DNA from: Gaeumannomyces sp. JS-464
Taxonomy: Eukaryota > Ascomycota > Sordariomycetes > Magnaporthales > Magnaporthaceae
Direction of reading: 5' to 3'
Assembly: GCA_002197995.1 (NCBI GenBank)
Contig: NGZR01000002.1
Coordinates: forward strand, 6,076,001 to 6,140,000
DNA: 64,000 nucleotides
Of this stretch, positions 10,976 to 22,186 are shown in pieces (positions within the stretch are counted from its first letter, which is position 1; each line of letters starts with the position of its first letter). The notes beneath the pieces were generated by a model. That model was not told the origin of the DNA. It did no database searches and was given only the letters and a program-made list of their open reading frames with translations. The position numbers and the translations under genes were made by a program.

Positions 10976-12017
10976 TAAAGGTCGATAAGTTTTCGGGTTT
11001 ACCCCGGAGCTTATCGAGCTTTTATTTTCTTTTTTTTTTTTGCTAACCGTTCGGTGCAAACTCTTTTGCCTTATTTGGTTCCGGTAAGTGCTGCTTCCTT
11101 TTAACCTAATGGCAAAACGGTATTATTTATAACACTTACTTTGTAAATCCCGGGTTTAACTTTCGGTTAAGCTAAAGTTAATTTTTTTTTACGGTTTTTC
11201 GTATGCTCGTTCGGGTATACCAATAAACGGCTATGGTAAATAGCCCGCTTTTTTTTTCCTTCCGCTAACTTTTTTATAAGTGTTTTTATCGGTATTTTTT
11301 TTAAAAGTTTTTAATAATGCTTAAAATGCGTCCCTTTTTCCCACGTATTTTCTTTATAATCGTACTTTTTCCACTTTATTAAGTATTTTTTAGGCTTGTT
11401 TTTTAGCTTATAATTTAAGATTTTTTCGATTTCGTACTTTTATTTTAAATTAATTTCTATTAATTTTGTCGCTTTTAAAGCCCCGGTAGCGCTAATTCGA
11501 ATAAGGAAACGTAAAAAACCGGGTGGGATTTTATAATTAGCGGTAATCGAAATTTGTAATTTACGTTCGAAACCTTTTTTAATACTTTAAAAGGTTTTAG
11601 TTTTTTATAATTTAGCTTATTATTTAATCGTTTTATTTTAATATTTCGTCGAAAAAAGATAAACGCTATCCCCTTTTTTAAAGGTTAGTCCTTCGATTTT
11701 TTTTTATTTGCTTAAGTAGCTATGCGGTGCTGTAGCTTTTTTAGCTTTATTTAAAGGTATTTATGCAATTTAATAAGCTCCGTTATTTGTATTTCCGCTA
11801 TTAAAGCATATTTTCCTACCCTAGGTTTTTTATACGCCGTTAGCGTAAACCCGTAGTTCGCATAAAACGGTATAATTCCTATGCTTTTATAAATTAAACT
11901 ATTGTAAACGAACTAAGCTATAAAAAATAGTTGTACTTAATCGTTTTATTTATAATTAACGTAATAACGTAAATATTACTTTATAATTTAATTTATTCGC
12001 TTCGTTTATTTATTTAT

Positions 12018-12700
12018 TTAAAAGTGGTAAGCTATAAATAAAAAATGCTCCGCTTTTAGCCTTTTCGTAAACCTTTTCCAAAACTTGCTTATAAATAGCT
12101 TATCTTTGTCCGTAATTAAACGGTTCGGCGTGCCGTATTCCGCTATTACGTGCTTAATAAAAACGTATGCTAGCTTTATAACGTCGCTATTTTCCTTATA
12201 TAGTAAAAATAAAGCGTATTTAGTAAGCTTATCCATTATTACTAATATATTATCGTATTTAATTTTAATTATCGGTTTTTTAAATTAAGGAAGTTTAATA
12301 ACAAAGTTTATAGTAACTTTTTGCTATACTTTGCTAAGCGCTAATAAAGGTTACAAAAGCTTATAAGGCTTATGCTTGTTAGCTTTATTTTTAGCGCAGT
12401 TTTCGCAATTTTTTATTACGTTTTGTACTTTAGCTCGAGTTTTTACGAACCCGTAATATTGTTATAACCGTTTCCACGTTTTAGTTATATTTTAATAATT
12501 ATATGCCAATTAGTTGTAAATTTGTTGGATTTTTTTTAAAGTTTAAACTTTTTCTTTACCGGACCGTTTTAGCGAATATCTTTTATGCCGGAACTAAAAA
12601 TCCGTTTAATCTTTTCGTTAAAATTATTCGTATTTTTTTAGGTATTGCAATTTAATAATTCGGCCGTTAGCTTAAAACGTTCGCCCGGCCGTTTTTCGAC
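12018..12700 (-). pseudogene. G2 integrase fragment
   Basis: The 72-codon open piece (12236 to 12018) reads like the catalytic core of a Gypsy integrase: MDKLTKYALFLLYKE, then EYGTPNRLITDKDKLFISKFW, with the first Asp of the D-D-E triad in the 'D-K-L-T-K' motif and the second in 'ITDKDKLF'. Upstream on the minus strand the zinc-binding and linker parts are broken by stops. Integrase inserts the element cDNA; this copy is inactive. Confidence 0.75.
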
Positions 12701-15700
12701 CCTTTCCGGTATTTAATCCGGATGTCGTAATTTTGCAAAAACTCGTTTTAACGAACTTATTACTTATTTAGGTTTTTGCTTATAGTAAAGTATGTTAAGT
12801 TTTTATAATTCGTATATATTATAATTTAATACTTTGCTTTATAAAAGTATAATCGCCATTTTTCAAATGCTCGGATAATTGTTAAAAATTTCTTATATAT
12901 AAATTTGGTAATTTAATTTAAATTTATTTAACTTTTGCGAAAAGAACGTATAAAGGTATAACCGTTTTTGGTCGTTTTTTTTGTCCGAGTTAGCCGCCGA
13001 TCGCGTAATTCGACGCGTTAATTTTAACTTCGAAAGGTTTTTTTTAGGTTTAAAAGTGCTAATATTGGTTCGCTTATTACGACGTTCCGTAATTGCTTAA
13101 AAGCTTTTTTATTTTTATCCTTTTTAATAAAACTAATGGTTATTTTTTACGTAATATAATATGGCAATTTTGCTTTAATTACGAATAAACCTGTCGATAA
13201 AAGTTTAAAAATCCTAAAAACCTTTGTATTTTCGTAACGTTTTTAAAATATAGGCTAATTTTAACTTTTTCGACTTTTTTAAGGTTTATATAAACTGTCC
13301 GGGTGTAATTATAAACTTTAAAAAAGCGACTTTTTATATGCTATTCGCATTTTTCTAGTTTAGCGAAAAGCTTTGCGTTAAGCAGCTTTTAAAACACTTT
13401 ATATACGTATTGCTTATATTTTTTTTCGTTTCCGAAAAAATTAGGATATTATCCAAATACGCGAAAACGAAAACGTTAAAATGTTCGCGTAATATATAGT
13501 TAATTATTTTTTAAAACGTAGCTAATGCGTTAGTAAGCCCGAAGGTTATTACTAAAAATTTGTAATATCCGAGCTTCGTTTTAAAAGCCGTAAACCACTT
13601 TTAGCCTTTTTTAATCCGTATTAAGCTATAGGCTTTTCGTAGGTTTAAAACCGTAAAATACTAAGCTTTACCGAGTTTATTTCGTAGCTCGTTAATGAAA
13701 AGTAAAAGGTATTAATTTTTAATTGTAATTTCGTTAAATGGGCGGTAATCGATGCATATTCGCTTCGTTTTATCTTTTTTTCTTTTTTATAAAATCCTAT
13801 ATTTTATTAAAAAGTCGGAAAATTTAATATATCCTTTTTATAAATTTTCTTTTAATTGTTTTTTTAGCACTTTTTATTGTTAAAAGCTAAGCTGGTATAG
13901 CTTTTAATATTTAAGCTGCGTTTTTAGTTTAAGCTTAATTTTAAAATCGAACGGTTTATATTTAAGAAACACCGTTTTTAGGTTTTTCCGAAATAACTTT
14001 TCGTATTTATAATATTTTTTCGGAACATTCGCGAGCCGTTTTTTAATTTTAATTAGGTTAATTTAATTGCTTTCCATTTTAAATAATGGTATATTTATCG
14101 ATATTAAATGTAAAAGTGGATTACTAAGCTTTATTACCGTTATAACCTTTTTTTATTATTTTTTAGATTTATAGTTTAAAGTTTATAATTAGTAAACCGT
14201 TTTAATTATTTGTGGCTTTTTTTTATTGGATTTGGCCGGTAGCCTAATTTATCCGTAAATTATTTTTCCTAAGCTAAAGGATTCCGAAATCACATTTTTT
14301 TCCCTTATATTTAGCTTATCCAATATAATAGTAACGTTTTCCCTATTCCGGGTGCGTAATATTATTGGTTACATTTTTTAATCGATTTATCCTTTATTAT
14401 AAGCGACGGGTATTTTTTCGACCGTTTTTAATTAATACGATTGGTGTTTCCGTTTCGTTGGGATTTTATACCGTTTAACCGTTTATAGCGATACGTAATC
14501 GCTTTATGCTTTGCAATCGATTATTATCGTAACTTTTTTTTTTAATGTTTTATTCGAAATGTTAATAAATTGTACGGTTAATTTAATTTTGCTATTGCGA
14601 AGGTTTTTATCGGTTTTTTTTTTCCTATCCCGTGCTTTTCGCTTAGGTAATTCTTTTAGTTTTTAATAAAAGGAATAAGTACCGTACGTTCGTTTTTTTG
14701 TCCGGATCGAATAGTACGTACGTTTAAGCGATCCCCTAATGCTAAGCTTTCGCCTTTTGCATTATATGCTTTTTGCACTTCGCAATTTCGCATTTTCCCC
14801 AATCGAGCGTTTTGGTAACGCATAGTATCGAGTGCCGTTCGCTAGGCTTAAAAATTGCGGTAAACCTGCCGATTTGGGCTAATTCCTACCGTGGTAATTA
14901 AAACGCTAAACGGGGCTTAATTTTAAGCTCGTTTCCCATTTTCCGCGCGAAAAAGTCGTATTTAAGTTTAAATTATAAATGAAATTTGCACTTTCCGTAA
15001 ATTCATTTTGCTTAAAAAAGCTACAAATGTTCGGGGTATTTTATGCTAATGCTAAAGTAATTTTTAGGTTTTAACGCAATTTGTTTTAGCTCGTTTACGT
15101 TATTAAACTTATAACTAATATATTTAACTTTTTGCTGGTCGTTAAACCACGATAAAAGTTAGCCATTATTTCCGTTCGCCGGAATAGCGTAACATAATAG
15201 GCCTTTTACGTGTTTTGGAACTTTAACGTTCCAAAAACACTTTAAAACGTCGAAAGGTATAAAAGCGCGCTGGTTTTTCCAGCTTGCTTAACTTTCGCGG
15301 ACCATAAGTATAAAAGCTTCGCCGTTCGAGCCTTTTGCTCGTTTTTAAAACTCGGTCGTTTTAAAGGTTTAACCGTTTTAGTTTATTTTAACGTCGGTAT
15401 TTAAATCCTCCGACTTTCGAAAAAAGTGTGTTTAATTTATAAGCTTTTTTCGGGCTTTTCCTTTTTCCGAACCACTCGCTCGGGTTATTCCTTTTTAAGT
15501 TCTACGCGGGGCGGCGTCGTCCTTTTTTTTCAAACTCGTAGGTTTGAAAATAACGCGTTGCTCGCCTTCGTTATCGTATTTAAACCTTATATTTTTAAGC
15601 ATATATATGTTTTAAGGTTTTCGAAAGTACCATTTGGTAACCTTTTTATCGAATTAATATGCGATATATAACTCGTTGTAATAATGCGTTTAGTTAAACA

Positions 15701-16799
15701 TTAGCCCGGGGTATAACCTTTTTTATATCGGGCTTTTTTATATTCGCTAAAAGTTAATTACCTGGCGGTTATTATTTCGCTAAAAGCAATTTGCTTTAAT
15801 GTGGCCGGTTTAGCCGCATTTAAACCATTTCCCTTTTTTCGGGTTTTACTTTTGTTTTTTTTTGCTACTTTTATTGCTAATAAACGGCTCCCGCATTAAG
15901 GTTTATAAAGCTTAAATGCGTATCGTAAACCGTAATAAGCTGCTATTTAACCTTTTTCTAATTAGCTTTATTAGTTTATGCTACATTTTTAAAACTATAT
16001 CCCTTTTTTTCCTATTATCGTTTATATAATTTATTGCTAATACGAATTGCGTTTTTAACGTAGTTCGTAAAAAACTTAAAGCGATTTTGCTTTGTAAATT
16101 TATCTTTTACATTTTTGCGCAATCCGTTATAAAAGTGTTATATTAACGTAACGTCGTTTTAATTAAGCTTAATGCTAATCCGTTAAAAGTTCGCTACGTA
16201 TTTAGCCGAAAGCTTTCGCTATTTAAAAGCTAGCAAATCTTTTTCGGCGATTTAAGTTTCGTTAATTATTTTAAACATTTTTCCGAACTTTTTTCCGAAG
16301 GTTTTAAAATTGGCGAAAATAAGTTTGGTAGCTTTTTGGCTATTTTCGTATTTTTTAAAGTAATTGCTTTAAATCGGTTAAAACTTTTCCTTTACTTTGC
16401 CGTTTAGCCTGGTAATAGCGTAAACGACCTTTTGTTTTTCGCGTACAAATTGTTATTCGTAAAATTTAAAATAGCTTTTGCATTCGGTAAAAAAACGTTT
16501 TAAATTTACCGTTCTCCTTTTCGTAAAAATCCGAAGACGAAAACTTGTACGTTCGAATTGCGATAAGTGTTTTAAAGGATATTAATTTCGTAGTAAATTG
16601 TTTTACCTCGTCCTGGCCTTTGGCAATTTTGTCCGTTATAAGCTTAAAAAGGCTAGCCGTATTAACGGCTTCGTTAAGGTTGTACTTTACACCGTTAAAA
16701 GTAAAAACCGTAATCTTTTCCTTTTTAAGCTTTTTGCTACTATTTGCTATAGCTGCATTGTTTTCCTTCCGACGAAGTACTAAATAGGATTAGTTAAAA

Positions 16800-17208
16800 T
16801 GTTACATTTAGGGGTTTGCTTTTAAGGTAAAGCACTTCGGGGGTGGTAAAGATAATATCGCTGGTACTGGTGGACAAAAAAACACGTAATTTAAAAGGAT
16901 AATTTAATTGCTTGCCCTAGGAAATGCTTAGGAGCTAACTTAGGTTAACTAATGCCGAAGCTTTAATTAAAGCTATTTAAAATAATAGGAAACCCATTTT
17001 TTATATATACGTTGCCTTTTGCTTTGTATTAGGTTGGATTTGTGGTTTTGCTATAAATTTACAAATCTCTTTTGGATTTATCACTTTGTTATAATCCACA
17101 AATCCTTTCTGGTTTACGTAACTCCACGTAACTAAGGCGGGGCGGGGGCACCACTTCGGGGCCCCCTTTTGCCTTGCGGTTTTAAGGGCTTGCATGCTGG
17201 TCGTAACA
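16800..17208 (-). repeat. G2 5' LTR
   Basis: It begins TGTTACATTTAGG and ends GCATGCTGGTCGTAACA. It is less AT-biased than its partner. Confidence 0.9.
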
Positions 17209-17213
17209 CTAAG

Positions 17214-17579
17214 CAGGCTGCTAGCCATAGGGCTTAAAGGCAAAAAACGCTAAAAGCTAATAGCTTAAAAAATTCGGGAAAGAATAAAGCCGGTACAAAG
17301 GGTAAAAACGACCCTGCGAATAAGGCTAAAAGCTAAAAAAACTTTTCCAAAGATAAAAAACCTAAAGGTAAAAAATCCAAAGATAAAAAGGAGAAAGACG
17401 GTAATAAATCCATTAATAATAAAAGCGGCGGCATTGCTTTTATTACGGTAAATTACAACCTTTTTACAAAGTGTATTACCGAACTTCCTATTAAGGAAAT
17501 TTTAAATACTAATAGCGGAACGGTTAGTTTGGAAAAATTAGATACTTTTAATAAATCGTCCTAATCGGAATCGGATTTA
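17214..17579 (+). pseudogene. Copia gag, second part
   Basis: The sequence continues across the G2 insertion point: reading ...FTVAK at 9774-9788 joins QAASHRA at 17214. It is followed by a strongly basic Lys/Asn/Ser-rich stretch (for example SKDKKPKGKKSKDKKEKDG near 17340-17400). The stops present are consistent with RIP. Confidence 0.5.
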
Positions 17580-17822
17580 ATGTCGGATAACGACGAACCG
17601 GCAAAAACTTATTGCAATTGCTGTAATTATGCTAAAAGCAATACCAAAAACGCTAAAACTAAAGGTAAATCATTTGTTTTATACGATATTGGTAGCACTA
17701 ATTATATTTTTAATTCCGTAAAGTTTTTTACAACGTTATTTAAAAATTGTAACGTTGTTATCCGTACCGGTGGCGGTTTTGTATATCCTGCAAGCGTTGG
17801 TACTATTAAGTTATTTATTTAA
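17580..17822 (+). pseudogene. Copia aspartic protease region
   Basis: This 80-codon open frame contains YCNCCNYAK (a zinc-knuckle-like remnant) and then LYDIGSTNYIFN, which corresponds to the Copia protease active-site motif (D-S-G-A-S/T). The catalytic Asp is kept and the following Ser is Ile here. The protease cleaves the Gag-Pol polyprotein. Confidence 0.65.
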
Positions 17823-18539
17823 TGCTTTGAAAATCCCGATAATTACGAGGATGTAACGTTAAAAAAGGCGTTATATATCCTTAATTTCGATGTTAATATT
17901 ATTAGCGGGTTACGCCATTATAAGGCTAAAAGCACCCTATTAAATTAAAAACTTTTTAACGCTAATCGTTATTATTAAAGTATTTTAAATATAAAAAACC
18001 ACGGTTTTTTCTTAAAATGCAAAAGCTACGCTTACCTTACTATCAGTTATAACCAAAATATGTATTATAGCTTCGTTGGCTTTGCATAACGGGTTATTAT
18101 AAACTTAAAAAATATTCCTCCAGCTAATCCGGAAAAATATGTTCGATTTAATACCGATTTAAAAGAAAATACGGACGGTTCGAACGAATAACCCTTTAAA
18201 CCAGTAAAAAAGGCTATTTTAAACCGTAAGAAAAAATCGGTTATAAGGAGTAACAAGCTTAAGTTTAATGCAAAAAGCCTTAAAAACTCCCGTGCAGTTA
18301 AGCCCCGTAAGCTCGGCAAAATACTAGATAAGTTTTTTGAAAAGCCTATTTTAAAAGACATTACTTTACCTAAAAAAGGGATTTCCCACGCAAGAGATCC
18401 GTTGCTAAAATCTCCTTTTTTACGTAAGGTACAGGCGGCCTTTTTTATTAATATTGCCTTAAAAAGCTTCCAAAAATCAGCAGATGGCTGGGTAAGCGCT
18501 GAAAGTGATGTAATAAAAGGGTGTGGCGAGGAAACGGCC

Positions 18540-19200
18540 CTAAAAGCTTTGCTTTAGCATAAGCGTTTAAGCTACATAAGGCTAACGCTGCTAAAAAAAA
18601 CCGCTAAAATAACTAACGGTTTCCTTAACCTTGATAAGGTACAAGGTTTGCAATGCGTTATTTGTGCCAAAATTATAGCGGTGCGTAAAACCGGAAAATG
18701 CCCGTTACCTTCCTCGAATAACGTTTTGGATTTTTTAAAAAGTGATACAGTTATACTATCACTTACCCCGCACAATAAAAAACCCGTAGTACTACTACTT
18801 GTTAATCGAAAATCGAAGTTCCGGTGGGCGTTTTAACTACTGAACAAAAAGGGGCTTACCGTTATGCTTGCAATTAAATCCTTTTTTAAGGCTTTAAAAG
18901 CAAATTACGGGCGTTACCCTACTAGATTTTTCTTTAACGGGGGTATAAAAGTAAACACGGCGTTAAAAGAATGGCTAAATCGCAAAAGCACAGCGTTTAG
19001 CACGTCGAATCCCTATAACCACGGCCAAAATGGCCTATCTGAACGCTCCGTTAGGGTAATTTTAAATAGGCTAAAGGCTATAATATATGCGGCAAGCTTA
19101 CCGCATTATTTGTAGTGCTATATCCTTAGTGCCGTGGTTAAATTAGTAAACGCTACAGCAATTACTAATAGGGAAACGACCTTTTATTAAGAGTTTTACG
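18540..19200 (+). pseudogene. Copia integrase region (pre-integrase zinc domain and core)
   Basis: Near 18558-18690 a zinc-binding pattern can be read: HKRLSYIRLTLLKK followed by GLQCVICAKI, which fits the H-H-C-C pre-integrase domain with its first CysX2Cys pair. Further on, the 83-codon piece at 18864-19115 carries NPYNHGQNGLSER, the block that holds the third catalytic Glu in Copia integrases. Stops (for example before 18850) and a frame change to the reverse transcriptase frame disable it. Confidence 0.75.
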
Positions 19201-19669
19201 ATAAAGTAAAACCCGGTCCTCGATATAAGCCCGATTTGGGCCATTATAGGGTTATTAGTACTTATGCAAAGGCTTTAATACCTTTAAAGCATAAGGCAAA
19301 ATTAAAAAAAACTAGCTGCAAAAATAGAGCCTGTTAAGCTTTTAGGAGCCCTAAGCAAATCCACTGTTTTTATTTACGCACCCGGCTGTAGGGCTATATA
19401 TAAAACCTTTACCATTAAAATTTTAAAAGGGGTGCTTGTTAAAAATCTTGTTCCAAAAGGGGATATAATTTTAAAGGGGGTTACTTAAAACCCTTTTAAA
19501 AAAAAGCGTTATTAACGCCCCTATTAATAGGGCTTTTGAAAGCTTTTCCGAAAGCGAAATGGATTAAGATTTTTAACGCTACCTTGTAATTGCAACGGTA
19601 CCAAACCCAAATTACAGGTTTCCTAAGCCTGTTATCCCTATTGTTCGGCCTTTTAAAGGCCTTATAGTT

Positions 19670-20623
19670 ATGGCGCTTCCAACGCCTAAAATACCGGAAA
19701 TAGTGGATAAAATACTTATCCTACAAGATTTTTTGGAACTTTCCGACCCAAATGCAATGGAAATCGACGAGCTCGTGCAGTATATATGCTATAAAGCATC
19801 GCAGGTTATTAAAAAGAAAAAGCCTATAAAAAACGGCGAACTAAACTCTCTTAAAAAGGCTTTAAAAAGCCTTTGTAAAAAGGAATGGCTAACCGTATTA
19901 AGGCTCGAATTCGAGCAACTTTTACGCGCTAAAGCCTTTACGTTTTTACCAAAATCCGCATTACCAAAAGGGCGTAAGCTTATTACTTGTCGACTGGTAT
20001 TTAAGCTTAAAAAAGATAAAAAAAATCGCTTTGTAAAATACAAAGCCAAACTGGTAGCTAAAGGTTTTTTGCAAATAAAAGGCTTGGATTATTTTAAAAC
20101 CTTTGCTTTTACTAGTATACCGCTTACCTGGCGTATATTATTAGCTTTTACTGCAGCCAAAAATTGGGAAATAAAGCAAATCGATTTTATTAGGGCATTT
20201 TTAAATAACGATTTAAACGTGGATATATACATTAGTATTCCAAAAGGCTTTTCGGAATGGTTAGCTATTGCAACCCCCGAAATAAAGCAATTGGCCAAAT
20301 CTTTAGGCTTTAAACGCTTTAAAAAACAAGTAATCCTATTAAAAAAGGCGCTATATGGTTTAAAGCAAAAACCTCGTAAATGGCAAAATAAGCTAATATC
20401 CCTACTTAATAAGGAAGGATATAAACAGCTAATATTTGATTCAGCGGTATTTTTTAACGCTAAAACAAAGCACTTTATTATTACATTTGTAAATGACTGT
20501 TTGATAATTGGGCCAAATATTACGTATATTAATGCTTTAAAACGGTCCTTATATAAAGTGTATGCGTTGGAAAACCGTGGGTTTGCAACCTACTTTTTTA
20601 GGCGTTTAAATTATAAGGGATAG
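19670..20623 (+). pseudogene. Copia reverse transcriptase (RVT_2 type)
   Basis: This is the longest open stretch of the repeat block, at 317 codons. Typical Copia RT blocks are present in order: LVFKLKKDKKNRFVKYKAKL and LVAKGFLQ, WEIKQIDFIRAFLNNDLNVD, IPKGF, LKKALYGLKQKPRKW and FVNDCLIIG. The last is the catalytic Y-V-D-D block, changed to F-V-N-D, so the enzyme is expected to be dead even where the frame is open. It converts element RNA to cDNA in functional relatives. Confidence 0.85.
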
Positions 20624-20669
20624 GTTTAAACGGCAGCTTTAAATCCACTAAAGCCAATATATCGACGAA

Positions 20670-21476
20670 ATGCTAAAAACCTTTGGGTTGGATGCTTCGC
20701 GATTTATTAGTATCCTTTTACAGCCGGGCGTGCTAAAAGATACAAAAGGACAGCCTGTTACATTTGCTAAAACAAAATTGTTACAAAAGATTGTAAGTAC
20801 CGTTATGTACCTTATGCTGTTAACCCGCCCGGATATCAGTTTCGCTGTTTAATAAATTTCACGCCACTTAATAAAAGCCACTAATACGCATATTAACGCC
20901 GCTAAAAACCTTTTACGGTATTTAGCTAGCACTTGTAATTTAGCTATTTAATACAGTTATAATGCTAAAGAAATTAATACAGGCTTTACGGGTAACCTGT
21001 TGCAATTACTAGGTTTTAACGATAGCGATTTTGCGGGTGATAGGGATTTATCCAAATTAACCTACGGGTATTTATTTACCCTATTAGGTGGCCTTATTTG
21101 TTGCAAATGCAAAAAAGCTAGCACTATTGCTTTTAGCACGGTCGAAGCTGAAACCGATGCCTTAGCGGAAACCATGAAAAAGGCAAAATGGTTAAAGTAC
21201 CTATTTATAAAGCTACAAGCCTTTATAAAAAGTCCTATAGCAGTTTTTGGTAATAACCAAAGTTTTATTTCTAACGCTTATAACCCTAACCTACACGCAC
21301 GAATTAAGCATACGCTGTTAAAGTTCCATTACGTTAAGAAAGAAGTAGGCGCTGGAACCATTTTAATAAAGTACTTGGACATTAAAAGCATGCCCGCTAA
21401 CGGCCTAACAAAACCGTTAACCCTTCCAAAATACCAGGCCTTTTTAAGGCTAATAGGTTTTAAACCTGAAGCTTAG
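20670..21476 (+). pseudogene. Copia RT C-terminus and RNase H
   Basis: The first piece (20670-20852) gives the connection region ending TRPDISFAV. After several stops, the second (21000-21476) gives the RNase H domain: NDSDFAGDRDLSKLTYGYLF, then STVEAETDAL, followed by the C-terminal HTLLKFHYVKKEV and KPLTLPKYQAFLRLIGFK. The catalytic D-E-D positions are recognisable. It ends about 140 bp before the polypurine tract. Confidence 0.85.
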
Positions 21477-21619
21477 TTTTTGCCTAAAGTTACTGGTTTA
21501 CGGTATGGTACTGGTTAACGTATCAATTACGATTTCTTTTTTTTATAACGTGTTATTTTTCTTATCCTTTAGGTAAACTTTTCCTATTTTAACGTTTATA
21601 CAAAGCAGTAAAAAAAGGG

Positions 21620-22186
21620 TGTTAAAAATAAGCACTATATGTAACAAGGTACCTACCTTGTAATCCTTACCTTGCACTTGTGTTGGCTGGGCTAGTTTAT
21701 ATATATAGCTTTAGGTTAAATGCGTGCATATGTGCGTGCGTGCATTTAACTTACCCTGTATTTCTTGCACGCTTTAATGGGATAAGTGGCAACGCTAACT
21801 ACTTTGTAAAGGTTGCCATTACACGAGTTACCCATTTTGCAAAAGCCTCCACACGACGAAGTTAACTTTAAAGGCCGAACGCAAAGATGGCTTTGGTGGC
21901 TGTGGGCTGATTTTTAAAAATCCCTATATTAAATAGTTTTTCGGAAAATCGCGCGCGATACCGCAACCCCCAGGGGGAGAAAACACGCGGCATCGATGTC
22001 GGTAGGTATATAAAAGAACAAGGTTGGCTGTTCCTTACCCACAATTAATTAAGCTTGTATTTTAAAGTGCTTGGGGCTTTGCATAGCGTTAAATTAGTGC
22101 ATTGCAAAGCCCGACCTAACTAAACGTGCGCTTTGCCGTCCTTGTAATTAGCGTATGCATTCCCACTGTGCTTGTTTATTTTAACA
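21620..22186 (+). repeat. Copia 3' LTR
   Basis: The polypurine tract AAAAAAAGGG (21610-21619) is followed by TGTTAAAAATAAGC and the repeat ends TTATTTTAACA, so the termini TGTTA/TAACA are inverted repeats. The last ~117 bp match 8074-8189. A GC-rich patch at about 21940-22000 has largely escaped RIP. Confidence 0.85.

Larger units (their letters stand above)
9789..17208 (-). mobile_element. G2: full-length Ty3/Gypsy retrotransposon, RIP-degraded
   Basis: This is a complete element with LTRs at 9789-10236 (3' LTR) and 16800-17208 (5' LTR), flanked by a perfect 5-bp target duplication CTAAG (9784-9788, 17209-17213). Reading leftward on the minus strand, gag starts near 16790, a zinc knuckle lies near 15790-15850, reverse transcriptase near 13400-13950 (YLDD now YLDN near 13455), RNase H near 12900-13020, integrase near 12000-12700 and a chromodomain near 11330-11480. 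The 3' internal region (10256-11300) carries the antisense coiled-coil frame and a tRNA-like sequence on the plus strand. The polypurine tract is seen reversed as TTAGGTTTCCCCTTTTAAGC after the left LTR. Confidence 0.9.
8074..22186 (+). mobile_element. Ty1/Copia retrotransposon, interrupted by G2
   Basis: The element consists of a partial 5' LTR (8074-8189), an internal region (8190-9788 and 17214-21619) and a 3' LTR (21620-22186). Pol domains follow Copia order: gag, protease, integrase, reverse transcriptase, RNase H. Its coding region is much less degraded than the Gypsy copies, with open stretches up to 317 codons, though stop codons and frame changes remain. G2 splits the gag with a CTAAG target duplication. 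The right end abuts internal Gypsy sequence of G3, so Copia is inferred to have inserted into G3. Confidence 0.85.

Noticed and set aside
16545..16787. Hydrophobic plus-strand frames near the start of G2 (also at 1115-1300 and 31166-31351 in other copies)
   Set aside because: These overlap the start of gag on the opposite strand; the similarity between copies follows from DNA homology, and unlike the coiled-coil frame there is no coherent motif.
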